A stretch of 23,582 bases of DNA from an uncultured Lachnospiraceae bacterium (GCA_910577445.1 CAJTMZ010000070.1:1-23582), one strand, 5' to 3'. Shown: positions 1-8,277, counted from the first letter of the stretch. Numbers and translations are program-made. The notes: generated by a model from the letters alone, not told the origin.

Positions 1-10
1 TGCCGGGTGA

Positions 11-44
11 TAAGGAATCCTCCCACTGCGTGGGTCCCTCCTTA
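11..44. repeat. Imperfect palindrome (hairpin) at window start
   Basis: TAAGGA (11-16) pairs with TCCTTA (39-44), and inside it CCCAC (22-26) pairs with GTGGG (30-34) around a 3-nt loop. There is no T-run on either side, so it does not look like an ordinary intrinsic terminator. It could be a REP-like intergenic palindrome or the 3' end of something outside the window. The function is unknown. Confidence 0.5.
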
Positions 45-169
45 CCACATAAAATAACATATCGGCTCGAACAAAGCAATGCGCGGGGGGAAAGGAGAGA
101 GCAAAATCTTGCACAAATTTTCATTTGAATTTTTATTTATAATTTTTTTCGATATGTAACCGAATTTAC

Positions 170-197
170 TTGATTATTTTCCGCCACACGGTATAAT
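170..197 (+). promoter_or_regulatory. Sigma-A-type promoter of nrdDG
   Basis: A -35 element TTGATT (170-175) and a perfect -10 TATAAT (192-197) are separated by 16 bp, placing the start of transcription near 204. This leaves a leader of about 165 nt before nrdD. I did not find a convincing pair of NrdR boxes around it. Confidence 0.7.
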
Positions 198-203
198 ACT
201 AAA

Positions 204-368
204 TATGCTCGCCCAAAAACCGGCGGCATACCAGATAATGTGGTATGAAGGAGCCGCACACCAAAATGTGCCCGCTCCGGATTGGTTGTAAATCCAAAGA
301 GTTTGTGTCCTGGCAGCATCCGCAAACTCTGTCATACGCTTAAAAGCAGCAAAGAAATGGGGAAGAAT
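204..368 (+). ncRNA. Structured 5' leader of nrdD (four consecutive hairpins)
   Basis: Four stems follow each other without overlap. CATACCA 227-233 pairs with TGGTATG 241-247. GGAGC/GCACA 250-260 pairs with TGTGC/GCTCC 267-278. GGATT 279-283 pairs with AATCC 291-295. AGAGTTTG 298-305 pairs with CAAACTCT 323-330. Stems 2 and 3 abut directly, so they could stack coaxially. The density of perfect pairings suggests a folded regulatory leader controlling dNTP synthesis, but it matches no riboswitch class I can recognise. No T-rich intrinsic terminator follows the last stem, so if it acts, it may act on translation or RNA stability. The call rests on pairing alone. Confidence 0.4.
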
Positions 369-2531
369 ATGAACATAATCAAACGCAGCGGCGTTGAGGT
401 TACTTTTGATGCCGTAAAAATAGAAGACGCCGTTAAAAAGGCAAACGCGACGGTTCAGGAGCGCGACCGTCTGAGCGCGTCGCAAATCAGACGCGTGGTG
501 GATAATGTAACCGCCCTGTGCCGCAAAATGACGCACAGTCCCAACGTGGAAGAAATCCAGGATATGGTGGAAGCGGAAATTATGAAACAGCAGTCCTATA
601 AGCTGGCTTCCAATTATATCACTTACCGCTACAAGAGGGCTTTAGTCCGGAAATCCAATTCCACGGACGAACAGATTCTCTCTCTTTTAGAGTGCAACAA
701 TGAAGAAGTTCTTCAGGAAAATTCCAATAAAAATCCGATTGTCAACAGCGTGCAGCGGGATTACATGGCCGGCGAGGTCAGCAAGGATATTACCAAACGC
801 TTCCTCCTGCCCGAAGACGTGACATCAGCCCACGAACAGGGGCTGATTCATTTCCATGATTCCGACTATTTTGCGCAGCATATGCATAACTGCTGTCTGG
901 TAAATCTGGAAGATATGCTCCAGAACGGCACCATCATCAGCGAGGCCATGATTGAAAAGCCCCGCAGCTTTTCCACTGCCTGCAATATCGCCACCCAGTC
1001 CATTGCCCAGATTGCCAGTTCCCAGTACGGCGGCCAGAGCATTACCCTCTCCCACCTTGCGCCTTTTGTGCAGATAAGCCGGGATAAGTTCCGCCGGGAA
1101 GTGCGGGAGGAACTGGAAGCCCAGGGAATAGACGCAAAGGAAGAGCTGGTTGCCAATATGGCAGAAATGCGGGTTAAACGCGAAATCAAGCAGGGCGTCC
1201 AGATGATTCAGTATCAGGTGCTTACTCTGATGACCACCAACGGACAGGCTCCTTTCGTCACGGTATTTATGTATCTGAACGAAGTGCCCGAAGGCCAAAT
1301 CCGGGACGATTTGGCTATGATTATCCGGGAAATGCTGATGCAGCGTATTCAGGGCGTGAAAAACGAACAGGGCATTTATATCACTCCGGCTTTCCCGAAG
1401 CTGATTTATGTTCTGGAGGAAAACAATATTTCTGAGGACAGCCCTTACTGGGAGCTCACAAGGCTTGCCGCAAAATGCACCGCGAAACGTATGGTTCCCG
1501 ATTATATCTCGGAAAAAATCATCAAAAATTTAAAGGACGGAAACTGCTACCCCTGTATGGGATGCCGTTCTTTCCTTACCGTATATAAAGATGAAGAAGA
1601 CAAGTATAAATTTTACGGAAGATTCAATCAGGGCGTCGTTACCTTAAATCTGGTGGATGTGGCATGTTCTTCCGGCAAAGATATGGAAAAATTCTGGCGC
1701 ATCATGGATGAACGTCTTGCTCTTTGCAGGCGCGCGCTTATGTGCCGCCATGAACGTCTCAAAGGCACGCCCTCGGACGTTGCGCCGATTTTATGGCAGA
1801 ACGGAGCGTTGGCCCGCCTGAAAAAAGGCGAAACCATAGACAAGCTGCTCTACGGCGGTTATTCCACCATTTCCCTTGGCTACGCGGGACTTTGCGAATG
1901 CGTGCGCTATATGACCGGCAAATCCCATACGGATTCGGAGGCGACTCCTTTTGCCCTTGACGTGATGAATTACTTAAACGATACCTGCAAAAAATGGGCC
2001 GCTGAAACCAATATTTCTTTCAGCCTTTACGGGACTCCTCTGGAATCCACCACCTATAAATTTGCCAAATGCCTTCAGCATCGTTTTGGAAGCATTCCCG
2101 GCGTAACGGATAAAAACTACATTACAAACAGCTATCACATACATGTGACCGAGCCGGTCAACGCCTTTGACAAGCTTTCCTTTGAAGCCCAGTTTCAGGA
2201 ATTGTCTCCGGGGGGCGCTATCAGCTATGTGGAAGTACCCAACATGCAGAACAATATTGACGCGGTCTTAGCCGTTATGCGCCATATCTATGACCATATT
2301 ATGTATGCGGAGTTAAATACCAAGAGCGACTACTGTCAGGTATGCGGATATGACGGCGAAATTCAGATTATTGAGGACGAGCATAAAAAACTGGTGTGGA
2401 AATGCCCCTGCTGCGGCAATCAGGACCAGAATAAAATGAATGTGGCAAGACGTACCTGCGGATATATCGGAACCCAGTTCTGGAATCAGGGACGTACCCA
2501 GGAAATCCGTGAAAGAGTTATGCATCTATGA
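369..2531 (+). CDS. nrdD: Anaerobic (class III) ribonucleoside-triphosphate reductase
   Basis: This oxygen-sensitive enzyme reduces ribonucleoside triphosphates to dNTPs in the cytoplasm using a glycyl radical. The 720 residues are normal length for NrdD. Residues 1-95 form an ATP-cone allosteric domain beginning IIKRSGVEVTFD. Candidate active-site cysteines are C175 (MHNCCLVN) and C396/C399 (YPCMGC). A C-terminal zinc site is formed by C656, C659, C679 and C682, and the radical glycine is G698 in RTCGYIG. The ATG at 369 is chosen because GGGGAAG lies just upstream; an in-frame TTG at 282 falls inside the leader hairpins, and the ATG at 357 has no good ribosome site. It overlaps nrdG by four bases, which implies coupled translation. 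Confidence 0.97.
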   Translation: MNIIKRSGVEVTFDAVKIEDAVKKANATVQERDRLSASQIRRVVDNVTALCRKMTHSPNVEEIQDMVEAEIMKQQSYKLASNYITYRYKRALVRKSNSTDEQILSLLECNNEEVLQENSNKNPIVNSVQRDYMAGEVSKDITKRFLLPEDVTSAHEQGLIHFHDSDYFAQHMHNCCLVNLEDMLQNGTIISEAMIEKPRSFSTACNIATQSIAQIASSQYGGQSITLSHLAPFVQISRDKFRREVREELEAQGIDAKEELVANMAEMRVKREIKQGVQMIQYQVLTLMTTNGQAPFVTVFMYLNEVPEGQIRDDLAMIIREMLMQRIQGVKNEQGIYITPAFPKLIYVLEENNISEDSPYWELTRLAAKCTAKRMVPDYISEKIIKNLKDGNCYPCMGCRSFLTVYKDEEDKYKFYGRFNQGVVTLNLVDVACSSGKDMEKFWRIMDERLALCRRALMCRHERLKGTPSDVAPILWQNGALARLKKGETIDKLLYGGYSTISLGYAGLCECVRYMTGKSHTDSEATPFALDVMNYLNDTCKKWAAETNISFSLYGTPLESTTYKFAKCLQHRFGSIPGVTDKNYITNSYHIHVTEPVNAFDKLSFEAQFQELSPGGAISYVEVPNMQNNIDAVLAVMRHIYDHIMYAELNTKSDYCQVCGYDGEIQIIEDEHKKLVWKCPCCGNQDQNKMNVARRTCGYIGTQFWNQGRTQEIRERVMHL

Positions 2532-3049
2532 AATATGCCAATATAAAATATTATGATATCTCCAACGGCTTAGGCGTCAGGACCAGCCTCTTTGTATCCG
2601 GCTGCACCCACAAGTGCAGGGGCTGCTTTAACGAAGAGGCCCAGAATTTTAATTATGGCGAAGAATTTACACAAGAAACCATTGAGACTGTTTTGAAATC
2701 CGTGGAACCCGGCTACATCAGGGGCCTGTCCCTTTTAGGCGGGGAACCCATGGAAATTCCAAATCAGAAAGCGCTTCTGCCGCTCCTTCGGCAGTTTAAG
2801 GCGCGTTTTCCGAAAAAGGATATCTGGTGCTATACCGGTTATACTTACGAAAGCGATTTGCTGGATAAAAACGGAAAAGCGCGCTGTGACGCTACGGAAG
2901 AATTTTTGAGTTATATAGACATTCTGGTAGACGGAGAATTTGACCAGAATTTATATGATATCAGCCTGGAATTTCGTGGCAGCAGCAACCAGCGTCTCCT
3001 GCAGATTCAAAAAGACGGCTGTCCCGAGCTCGTGATTTCAGATAATTAG
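2528..3049 (+). CDS. nrdG: Anaerobic ribonucleotide reductase activating protein (radical SAM)
   Basis: NrdG uses a [4Fe-4S] cluster and S-adenosylmethionine to generate the glycyl radical on NrdD. The radical SAM motif CxxxCxxC is present as C26-T-H-K-C30-R-G-C33, followed by a GGEP motif that contacts SAM. The 173-aa length is typical for the family. The start ATG overlaps the nrdD stop as ATGA, and no strong ribosome site is visible, which fits translational coupling. It ends six bases before the convergent XRE gene. Confidence 0.96.
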   Translation: MKYANIKYYDISNGLGVRTSLFVSGCTHKCRGCFNEEAQNFNYGEEFTQETIETVLKSVEPGYIRGLSLLGGEPMEIPNQKALLPLLRQFKARFPKKDIWCYTGYTYESDLLDKNGKARCDATEEFLSYIDILVDGEFDQNLYDISLEFRGSSNQRLLQIQKDGCPELVISDN

Positions 3050-3055
3050 CTATCT

Positions 3056-3505
3056 TCATGCGGTTTGTTTCCGCATAGTCTTCCAGTAGGCTACAAGCTG
3101 CCGGCATTCCCGTCCGGCAGCTATATTTAATATCAGGCTGTTCGAAACAAAAATATCTGAATAATTCGTAACGTTTCCACAGTAACCTTGACGCCCCCCG
3201 GTCTCTCCGGAAATCCGATTTAAGGGCGTATTTAAGAACAAATCTCCCGCCGGAAGCAGCAGTTCCTCCATATGCACATGCAAAAGCCGCGACAGGGTAT
3301 ACAGATGGTCAACGGAGGGCAGAATTTTTCCTTTGAACCACCGGTAAACAGGCTGAGGGCATGACAGATGAAGGTGCCTTTGAATATCCTTCACCGTATA
3401 TCCCTCCTGCGCAATCAGGTTCTTCAAATGAACGCCTGTTTTTTCCATATCGATGCTAATATAGGAGCCGTTCTCCTTTTGCGCGCCCTTTTCCTTAAGC
3501 TTCAT
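3056..3505 (-). CDS. Small helix-turn-helix (XRE-like) protein
   Basis: The protein has 149 residues. Residues about 25-80 read as an XRE/Cro-type helix-turn-helix domain (HLKNLIAQEGYTVKDIQRHL, then a recognition-helix-like segment around PQPVYRWFKGK and PSVDHLYTLSRLLHV). The last 60 residues match nothing I know. The ATG at 3505 has AAAGGA eight bases upstream and lies inside the last codons of the 537-aa gene (11-base overlap), so the two are co-translated. It may bind DNA as a regulator of its own operon. A perfect 9-bp hairpin (3096-3122) lies inside its 3' coding end and may double as the nrdDG terminator. The HTH call is fairly sure; the role is inference. Confidence 0.75.
   Translation of the reverse strand: MKLKEKGAQKENGSYISIDMEKTGVHLKNLIAQEGYTVKDIQRHLHLSCPQPVYRWFKGKILPSVDHLYTLSRLLHVHMEELLLPAGDLFLNTPLNRISGETGGRQGYCGNVTNYSDIFVSNSLILNIAAGRECRQLVAYWKTMRKQTA
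3096..3122 (+). terminator. Perfect hairpin, possible nrdDG terminator inside the convergent gene
   Basis: AGCTGCCGG (3096-3104) pairs perfectly with CCGGCAGCT (3114-3122). On the + strand it is followed by an A/T-rich but not uninterrupted T tract (ATATTTAATATC). It sits 47 bases after the nrdG stop and within the 3' coding end of the XRE-like gene. This is the best candidate for terminating nrdDG, though the tail is weak. Confidence 0.45.
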
Positions 3506-5108
3506 CCGCCGTCCTTTCCCAAAAATAATCCACGGCGTCGAGTCCTGAAAGAATGTTCCTGCAAAAAAGGTAGCCCTCGCGCAGTCTGGTATTTACGCCG
3601 AAAATTCCGAAAATCCTTATAATATACTTGTCGTCCATTATTTTCTCAAAAATTTTGTCCCAGATATTTTTCCTCAAAAGCACTCTCTGGTTGCCGGCTA
3701 TCAGATAATTTTCACGTTCCCTTCTGTTCAGGGTCCTGAAATTCTCGAATTCCTCCTCCGCGAACTCATGGATTGCCCTGAAATTCTTAATCAAATCCGC
3801 CTCAAGCTCCGGCTTTATGCTACAGCCGGGGAAGAAATTAATCATCTCCTGATAATCGTTTACATCATATTTTTCTTCTTCCTCACCGTCCGTTTTTTCT
3901 TTCTTTCCAAAAACGCTGTGAGGGAAATCATAAAGAATCTCCTGCAGACTGGCCTTCCCTTTGTTTTCCTCCTCCGCTCTCTTTTCGTCTGCCAGAAAAC
4001 CGTCTATGACGGAGTCGGCGTCGCACAGACCCTCAAATACTTTCCGGCAGTCCTGCCTGATATTCTCCAGCGGGTAAAACGCGTCTACGTTCTGGTTTCC
4101 CGCCCCGCAAATCAGCCCCAAAATCCGGCCGACCTCCTGCCACTGCGTGTCAACCTCCTCGCTGTCCTCCTGCCACAATGCAAACTTCGTAAAATCTCTG
4201 GTTTCCTTATCTTTTATGTACAGCCTGGTGTTCATTACATGCGTTATAAATTCTTCAGGAGACGCCTGCGGCCCCTCCCCGTCGCACACCGCCAGCCGGC
4301 ACAGCTCTTCAAAGGAAAATCCCAGTTCCAGATATTCCTTTAAAACCCTTGCAAAGCCCCGCTGGGCAGGCTGAAATTTTGTCAGCCGCTGCTTATAATA
4401 GGAAGCAATTTCTTTATCCGTGAACTCTTCCCGCAAAAAACCGCCCATTTTCTGCGTTCTTGCCTCAATAGTCAGTTGGAAAAAAGCCTCCATTATCTGT
4501 TCGTGGGGAATGGCCGTGCTTTTTAAGCGGGAAAGAAGCCTGTCCATACTTCCGATATCGGGAATCTGAATGGCTTCGTCCAGATACTGGTTTGCCCATC
4601 TCACCGCTTTTCTGCACTGTCCCGCGGAAATACTGCCGGTCACCGTCACTGCCTCCGGAAAACGCGACGCGAAAAGGCATCCCACCGCAAGCAGGTAAAT
4701 GTGGCTGTCCTCCCCCTGCGTCCTTCCGCCCCACAGATTAATACATCCTCTCGGCTTCTTCGGCACTTTCATGTCCTTGAGAACACCCAGAAGAATTTCC
4801 CGTCCGTTATCCGTCTGTTTTTTGGAGGATAAATAAGCATGAATATCTCCGAAAAGAATGTAATCCTCCGTATTGTCCCCTGTCCTCATGTCTCCCACGG
4901 AACGCCAGCCGTGGTACCCTGACTCCAGAAAGTTCTCAACATCCCGGCTTTTTTCGGCATAATCGTATGTAAACCCGTTCTTCTGAGCCGGAAACCTGTC
5001 CATAAAATCATATGCCTGTAACAGCCTCAATGATTCGTCGTATACCTCTTTCCACCTGTCGGGTGAAATTCTCTGGGGAATAACTATCAAATTAATAACA
5101 ATACTCAT
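3495..5108 (-). CDS. Uncharacterised 537-aa soluble protein
   Basis: I do not recognise this protein. It has no signal peptide and no convincing membrane segment, is rich in charged and aromatic residues, and has a highly acidic linker around GEEEEKYDVNDY in the last third. The N-terminus (VINLIVIPQRISPDRWKEVY) is hydrophobic then amphipathic and looks like a folded domain start. The segment TQGEDSHIYLLAVGCLFASR could be a core helix. The start at 5108 is supported by AGGAAG just upstream. Its last codons overlap the XRE-like gene, so both form one operon. A nuclease, immunity or defence role is imaginable from the company of an HTH protein, but nothing in the sequence proves it. Confidence 0.8.
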   Translation of the reverse strand: MSIVINLIVIPQRISPDRWKEVYDESLRLLQAYDFMDRFPAQKNGFTYDYAEKSRDVENFLESGYHGWRSVGDMRTGDNTEDYILFGDIHAYLSSKKQTDNGREILLGVLKDMKVPKKPRGCINLWGGRTQGEDSHIYLLAVGCLFASRFPEAVTVTGSISAGQCRKAVRWANQYLDEAIQIPDIGSMDRLLSRLKSTAIPHEQIMEAFFQLTIEARTQKMGGFLREEFTDKEIASYYKQRLTKFQPAQRGFARVLKEYLELGFSFEELCRLAVCDGEGPQASPEEFITHVMNTRLYIKDKETRDFTKFALWQEDSEEVDTQWQEVGRILGLICGAGNQNVDAFYPLENIRQDCRKVFEGLCDADSVIDGFLADEKRAEEENKGKASLQEILYDFPHSVFGKKEKTDGEEEEKYDVNDYQEMINFFPGCSIKPELEADLIKNFRAIHEFAEEEFENFRTLNRRERENYLIAGNQRVLLRKNIWDKIFEKIMDDKYIIRIFGIFGVNTRLREGYLFCRNILSGLDAVDYFWERTADEA

Positions 5109-5131
5109 TTTACTTCCTCGCGTCCTGTTTT

Positions 5132-5380
5132 TTACCTATCCCGCGGAATGAACCCGGCTATGCCGTAAAACGGAGCAAAACGGCCGCTTTCCACCCCATC
5201 ATTCCGTTTGATATCTGCTATTTTATCGTGCAAGTACTCTGCTGTCATTGGACTGATAATCCAAAACATTGGATTACCGGTCCGGATAATGAATGCTCCG
5301 CTGTTTAACCCGTCAACTGCGTTGTCATTTATCATTTTACCACAAACTGATACAAATACTCTATACTCTATTTGAAACAT
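5132..5380 (-). CDS. Doubtful small ORF (up to 82 aa)
   Basis: This reading frame ends 23 bases before the 537-aa gene, an operon-like spacing, and its codon use resembles neighbouring genes. A start at the internal MINDNAVDG is as likely as the outermost ATG; neither has a good ribosome site. The protein matches nothing I recognise. It may be real, a gene fragment, or chance. If it is not a gene, the stretch holds only a small perfect stem (TAATCC...GGATTA). Confidence 0.3.
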   Translation of the reverse strand: MFQIEYRVFVSVCGKMINDNAVDGLNSGAFIIRTGNPMFWIISPMTAEYLHDKIADIKRNDGVESGRFAPFYGIAGFIPRDR

Positions 5381-5435
5381 ATGATTTTCTTTTTTCTGTT
5401 CCTGTACAGCGTTTTATGGAACGGAGGATATCGCG

Positions 5436-5464
5436 TTGTAAGCCGGCCGGTTATGTGCTATAAT
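5436..5464 (+). promoter_or_regulatory. Promoter preserved in front of the arr relic
   Basis: A -35 TTGTAA (5436-5441), a 17-bp spacer and a perfect -10 TATAAT (5459-5464) precede the arr fragment. A Shine-Dalgarno sequence AAGGAG follows at 5501-5506. The expression signals therefore survive although the 5' coding part is gone. Confidence 0.6.
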
Positions 5465-5502
5465 TTCGTTGCCGCCGATAACGGCAAATCAGGTATTGTA
5501 AA

Positions 5503-5832
5503 GGAGAAAATAAAAACTACAACGACGACAGAAAATCCGAATATGTTTATTTTGCGGGAACTCTGGACGCGGCAATCTGGGGAGCCGAACTGGCGGAAGG
5601 GGACGGCAGCGAGAGAATATATGTTGTCGAACCAACCGGGGATTATGAGGACGACCCCAATCTTACGGACAAGAAATTTCCCGGAAATCCCACAAAATCC
5701 TACAGGTCAAAGCAGCCGCTAAAAATTGTTGCGGAAGTCACCAAATGGGAATCCCATTCCCCCGAACTGTTAAATAGCATGAAAGAAAATCTGAGGAAGC
5801 TGTCCGAAGAAGGGATAAAAGCAATTGACTGA
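5503..5832 (+). pseudogene. arr: Rifampin ADP-ribosyltransferase relic (arr), N-terminus missing
   Basis: In the frame ending at TGA 5830-5832, about 109 codons read like the C-terminal three quarters of Arr, the enzyme that inactivates rifamycins by ADP-ribosylation. Landmarks are EYVYFAGTLDAAIWGAELA, IYVVEPTG, EDDPNLTDKKFPGNPTKSYR and the closing EEGIKAID. The N-terminal part with the conserved YHGTK motif, which carries the catalytic histidine, is absent. A stop codon lies in frame near 5479, and no usable start codon precedes the conserved part. A short DNGKS in another frame (5477-5491) may be a trace of the original N-terminus, which would imply a small deletion plus a frameshift. The product cannot be a working Arr. 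It ends two bases from the AEC gene, tail to tail. Confidence 0.88.
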
Positions 5833-5834
5833 TT

Positions 5835-6755
5835 CTACAACATCATAAGCGCTATCAGCGGCATAGTTGCCACTGACAGAATTGTGGTAAGGGCCACCCC
5901 CTTGGAAGCCGTTTCATAATCCCCGCCATACTGTTGCGCAAGCATGGCGTTCATGCTTCCCACCGGCGTGGCCAGCATTACCATGCATACTCCCAGAATT
6001 ACCGGATTTTCCACGAATCGTCCGATAATAAATATACCGCCGACTGGCAGAATAAGCAGCTTAATCACGGAAAATATAATAAGCTTACCGTCCGTAAAAA
6101 GGCTTTTCACATCCATTACCGCAAGGGACGCGCCGATAATCATCATGCTTAAAGGCGCCGTCAAACTGCTCAGATACGTTACCGTCGTCTGGATAAAAGC
6201 GGGAACCGGCACATTAATCAGATAAATAACTATCGTTATGATACAGGAAATCATGCCGGGATTTAACAGCATTCCCGCCAGTGTCAGAGAGCCTTTCCCG
6301 CTCTTTGCTTCCCTTTTTCCCCTGATTGACGCTACGCCATAGGTATATATCAGGACATTATAAATAATCACAAAAGGCGTTGCGTAAAGAAGCGCGCCGT
6401 TTCCATACAAAGCGGTAATCACCGGAAATCCCATAAATCCTATATTGGAAAAAACAGTCATAGCCCTGTAGATTCCCCGGGTATTTTTCCCGATTCTTAG
6501 CAGACCGGGCAAAAACGACGCCAAAACAAGAAGCGCCGGATACATAATGAACATGATTATGACCGTTGTAAAAAGTTCCTCTCCCCGAATCTTTTCCTCT
6601 CCCATACACGCCGTCAGAACCAGCGCGGGATTTGCCACATTGACCACGATAGACGACAGCTTTTTACTCACTTCATCCGTAATCAGTTCTTTTTTATAAC
6701 AGATAAACCCGACTCCCATAAGCAGAAAAAGCACTATCATCTGTTCCAGCAGCAT
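5835..6755 (-). CDS. AEC-family permease (auxin efflux carrier type)
   Basis: This is a 306-residue integral membrane protein with about ten hydrophobic segments arranged as two halves. The conserved AEC pieces NVANPALVLTA near the first half and LATPVGSMNAMLAQQYGGD near the C-terminus are present. Bacterial AEC proteins export or exchange organic acids and similar anions; the substrate here cannot be told. AGGAGA lies seven bases before the ATG. It starts 19 bases after the stop of the YlmH-like gene, so they are probably co-transcribed. Confidence 0.9.
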   Translation of the reverse strand: MLLEQMIVLFLLMGVGFICYKKELITDEVSKKLSSIVVNVANPALVLTACMGEEKIRGEELFTTVIIMFIMYPALLVLASFLPGLLRIGKNTRGIYRAMTVFSNIGFMGFPVITALYGNGALLYATPFVIIYNVLIYTYGVASIRGKREAKSGKGSLTLAGMLLNPGMISCIITIVIYLINVPVPAFIQTTVTYLSSLTAPLSMMIIGASLAVMDVKSLFTDGKLIIFSVIKLLILPVGGIFIIGRFVENPVILGVCMVMLATPVGSMNAMLAQQYGGDYETASKGVALTTILSVATMPLIALMML

Positions 6756-6774
6756 TTTTGATTCTCCTCACTTT

Positions 6775-7536
6775 TCATGCCTTTCCGTAAAGCAGTACGG
6801 CCGCATTAATTTTTCCCTTCTTACTCATACCCTGATTGCCAAAATACTCAAATTTACCGTATCCCCTCACGCTCACCACATCGCCTTGTTTTAACTGATA
6901 GCTGTTATTTTCACACTGCCTGCCGTTCACAAACACCTTTTTCTGACGGAAGCAGTCCACGGCCCTCTCCCGTGAAAGCCTGTATACCTTAGCCACCACG
7001 CCGTCCACACGCTCCGAGGAAATCTGAATTTTTATCTCCTGCCTGTCGCTGCCTGCCAGTTCGGGCACATCCTCCGTTTTACTGCACAGAACCGGCGTAT
7101 GCTTTACCTTACTTAAGTTTTCCATAATAAAGTCCGCCATGTTTTCCATGCAGAAAATATATCCGGTATTGTCCGCCACAAAAATATCGCCCAGAGTGCT
7201 TCTCTCTATCCCCAGATTCATCAGTGCGCCCAGGAAATCTCTGTGCGTCAGCGTATCCGCAAATTTTTCCGCCGCCGGTTTTGCCAAAATACATGCAATG
7301 GGAAATTCCTCAAGATATCCAAGCTCCTCCTCGCCGCCAAAACGAAGCATCACCCGCTCGCAAAGCCCGCTCCCACCCCACGCCTTATAAGGAACATAGG
7401 AAAGCTCCTTTTCCAGCTCGTAAAAACAGGCCATATCCGCCAGACTTAAAAATCCCGTAAACGTGAACTGGTTATTCTGATACGACTTCCCTGCAAGCTC
7501 CCTGAAACGCTTCTTTAACAATTCTTCCGTTTCCAT
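6775..7536 (-). CDS. YlmH-like RNA-binding protein with C-terminal S4 domain
   Basis: The 253-residue protein has the YlmH layout: an N-terminal domain (NQFTFTGFLSLADM and the aromatic-rich stretch after it), a middle domain with RSTLGDIFVADNTGYIF, and a C-terminal S4 RNA-binding domain around VAKVYRLSRERAVDCFRQKKVFVNGR. YlmH proteins bind ribosomal complexes and take part in ribosome quality control or are linked to cell-division gene clusters. The start is placed at METEELLKKRF because AGAGGG precedes it and the upstream extension has no family resemblance. Unlike the usual ylm-divIVA setting, it sits here with an AEC permease and a flavin reductase. Confidence 0.85.
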   Translation of the reverse strand: METEELLKKRFRELAGKSYQNNQFTFTGFLSLADMACFYELEKELSYVPYKAWGGSGLCERVMLRFGGEEELGYLEEFPIACILAKPAAEKFADTLTHRDFLGALMNLGIERSTLGDIFVADNTGYIFCMENMADFIMENLSKVKHTPVLCSKTEDVPELAGSDRQEIKIQISSERVDGVVAKVYRLSRERAVDCFRQKKVFVNGRQCENNSYQLKQGDVVSVRGYGKFEYFGNQGMSKKGKINAAVLLYGKA

Positions 7537-7694
7537 CGTTTTCCCTCTCAAAGTATACTGTATCGGAAATACAGCCGCCTGTTTCACCGGATTTTCACCG
7601 TGCCGGATGCCAAACGCGCCATGAAAAGAGGTATGCCGCGTGAACATTAAAAATATCCAAAGCAGCATCCCTCTTTCATAAAAAGCAATGTCTC

Positions 7695-8195
7695 TTAATC
7701 CGCAATGTAGGTCGGAGCATTTTTAGGGCTCTTTCCTTTGATAACCTTATGATAATAATTGTAGGTCATGGCTTCTCTGTCGCCGAACAGCTCCGCTCCC
7801 TTTACCTCGCCCAAAAATACCGTATGGGTCGCCGTCTCCATCCTGTCAATCACGTCGCAGACAATATAGCCGCAGGAATCGGAAACCACCGGGAGATAAT
7901 CCCTTACCTGATATTCCACCTCGGAAAACTTATCGTTGTCTTTGCCCGAACGGTAACCGAACGTTCCTATAATAGAAGGCGTGGAATCCTCCGCCATGAT
8001 GGAAACCGCAAATTTTCCCGTCTCGTTGATGCACTTGTTTGTGTAATTGTCATGGTTGATGCTTATGGCAATCGTTGCCGGCGACGAGGTAATCTGCATG
8101 GCGCTGTTGGCCGTACAGCCTGTCGGTCTTCCGTTGTCCCATGTACTTACCACATACACACCGTAAGAAAGTTTGTGAAAAACATTTTTATTCAT
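7695..8195 (-). CDS. Flavin reductase-like FMN-binding split-barrel protein
   Basis: The 166 residues match the flavin reductase domain that binds FMN and transfers electrons from NAD(P)H, the same fold found at the N-terminus of high-molecular-weight rubredoxins in clostridia. Visible landmarks are the opening KLSYGVYVVSTW, GCTANSAMQITSSP, the INHDNYTNKCI segment and TFGYRSGKDNDKF. No rubredoxin domain is fused, so this is the short form. The ATG at 8195 has AAGG close upstream. It is the first gene of a leftward group and is divergent from the kinase operon. Confidence 0.88.
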   Translation of the reverse strand: MNKNVFHKLSYGVYVVSTWDNGRPTGCTANSAMQITSSPATIAISINHDNYTNKCINETGKFAVSIMAEDSTPSIIGTFGYRSGKDNDKFSEVEYQVRDYLPVVSDSCGYIVCDVIDRMETATHTVFLGEVKGAELFGDREAMTYNYYHKVIKGKSPKNAPTYIAD

Positions 8196-8248
8196 AACCT
8201 TAAATCCGCCTTTCTGTCTTTTTAAGCTTTTATTCGTTTACTGATTTC

Positions 8249-8277
8249 AGTTTACCCTTTCTGACAGGTGTTGGCAA
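8249..8277 (-). promoter_or_regulatory. Putative promoter of the flavin reductase gene
   Basis: Read on the minus strand, TTGCCA (8272-8277) and TAAACT (8249-8254) are spaced by 17 bp, about 55 bases before the ATG. Both boxes deviate from consensus, so this is a moderate call. Confidence 0.4.

Noticed and set aside
120..200. NrdR boxes at the nrdD promoter.
   Set aside because: Only vague A/T-rich similarity, with no convincing pair of boxes at the expected spacing.
282..368. N-terminal extension of nrdD from a TTG start.
   Set aside because: It runs through the leader hairpins, lacks a ribosome site and has no ATP-cone resemblance.
7537..7694. Upstream of the YlmH-like gene, a GGTGAAAATCC core recalls a cobalamin riboswitch, and the same bases read as RHGENP recall PurH.
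   Set aside because: The B12 GCCACTG box and the other conserved blocks are missing, and no further PurH resemblance is visible; both look like chance.
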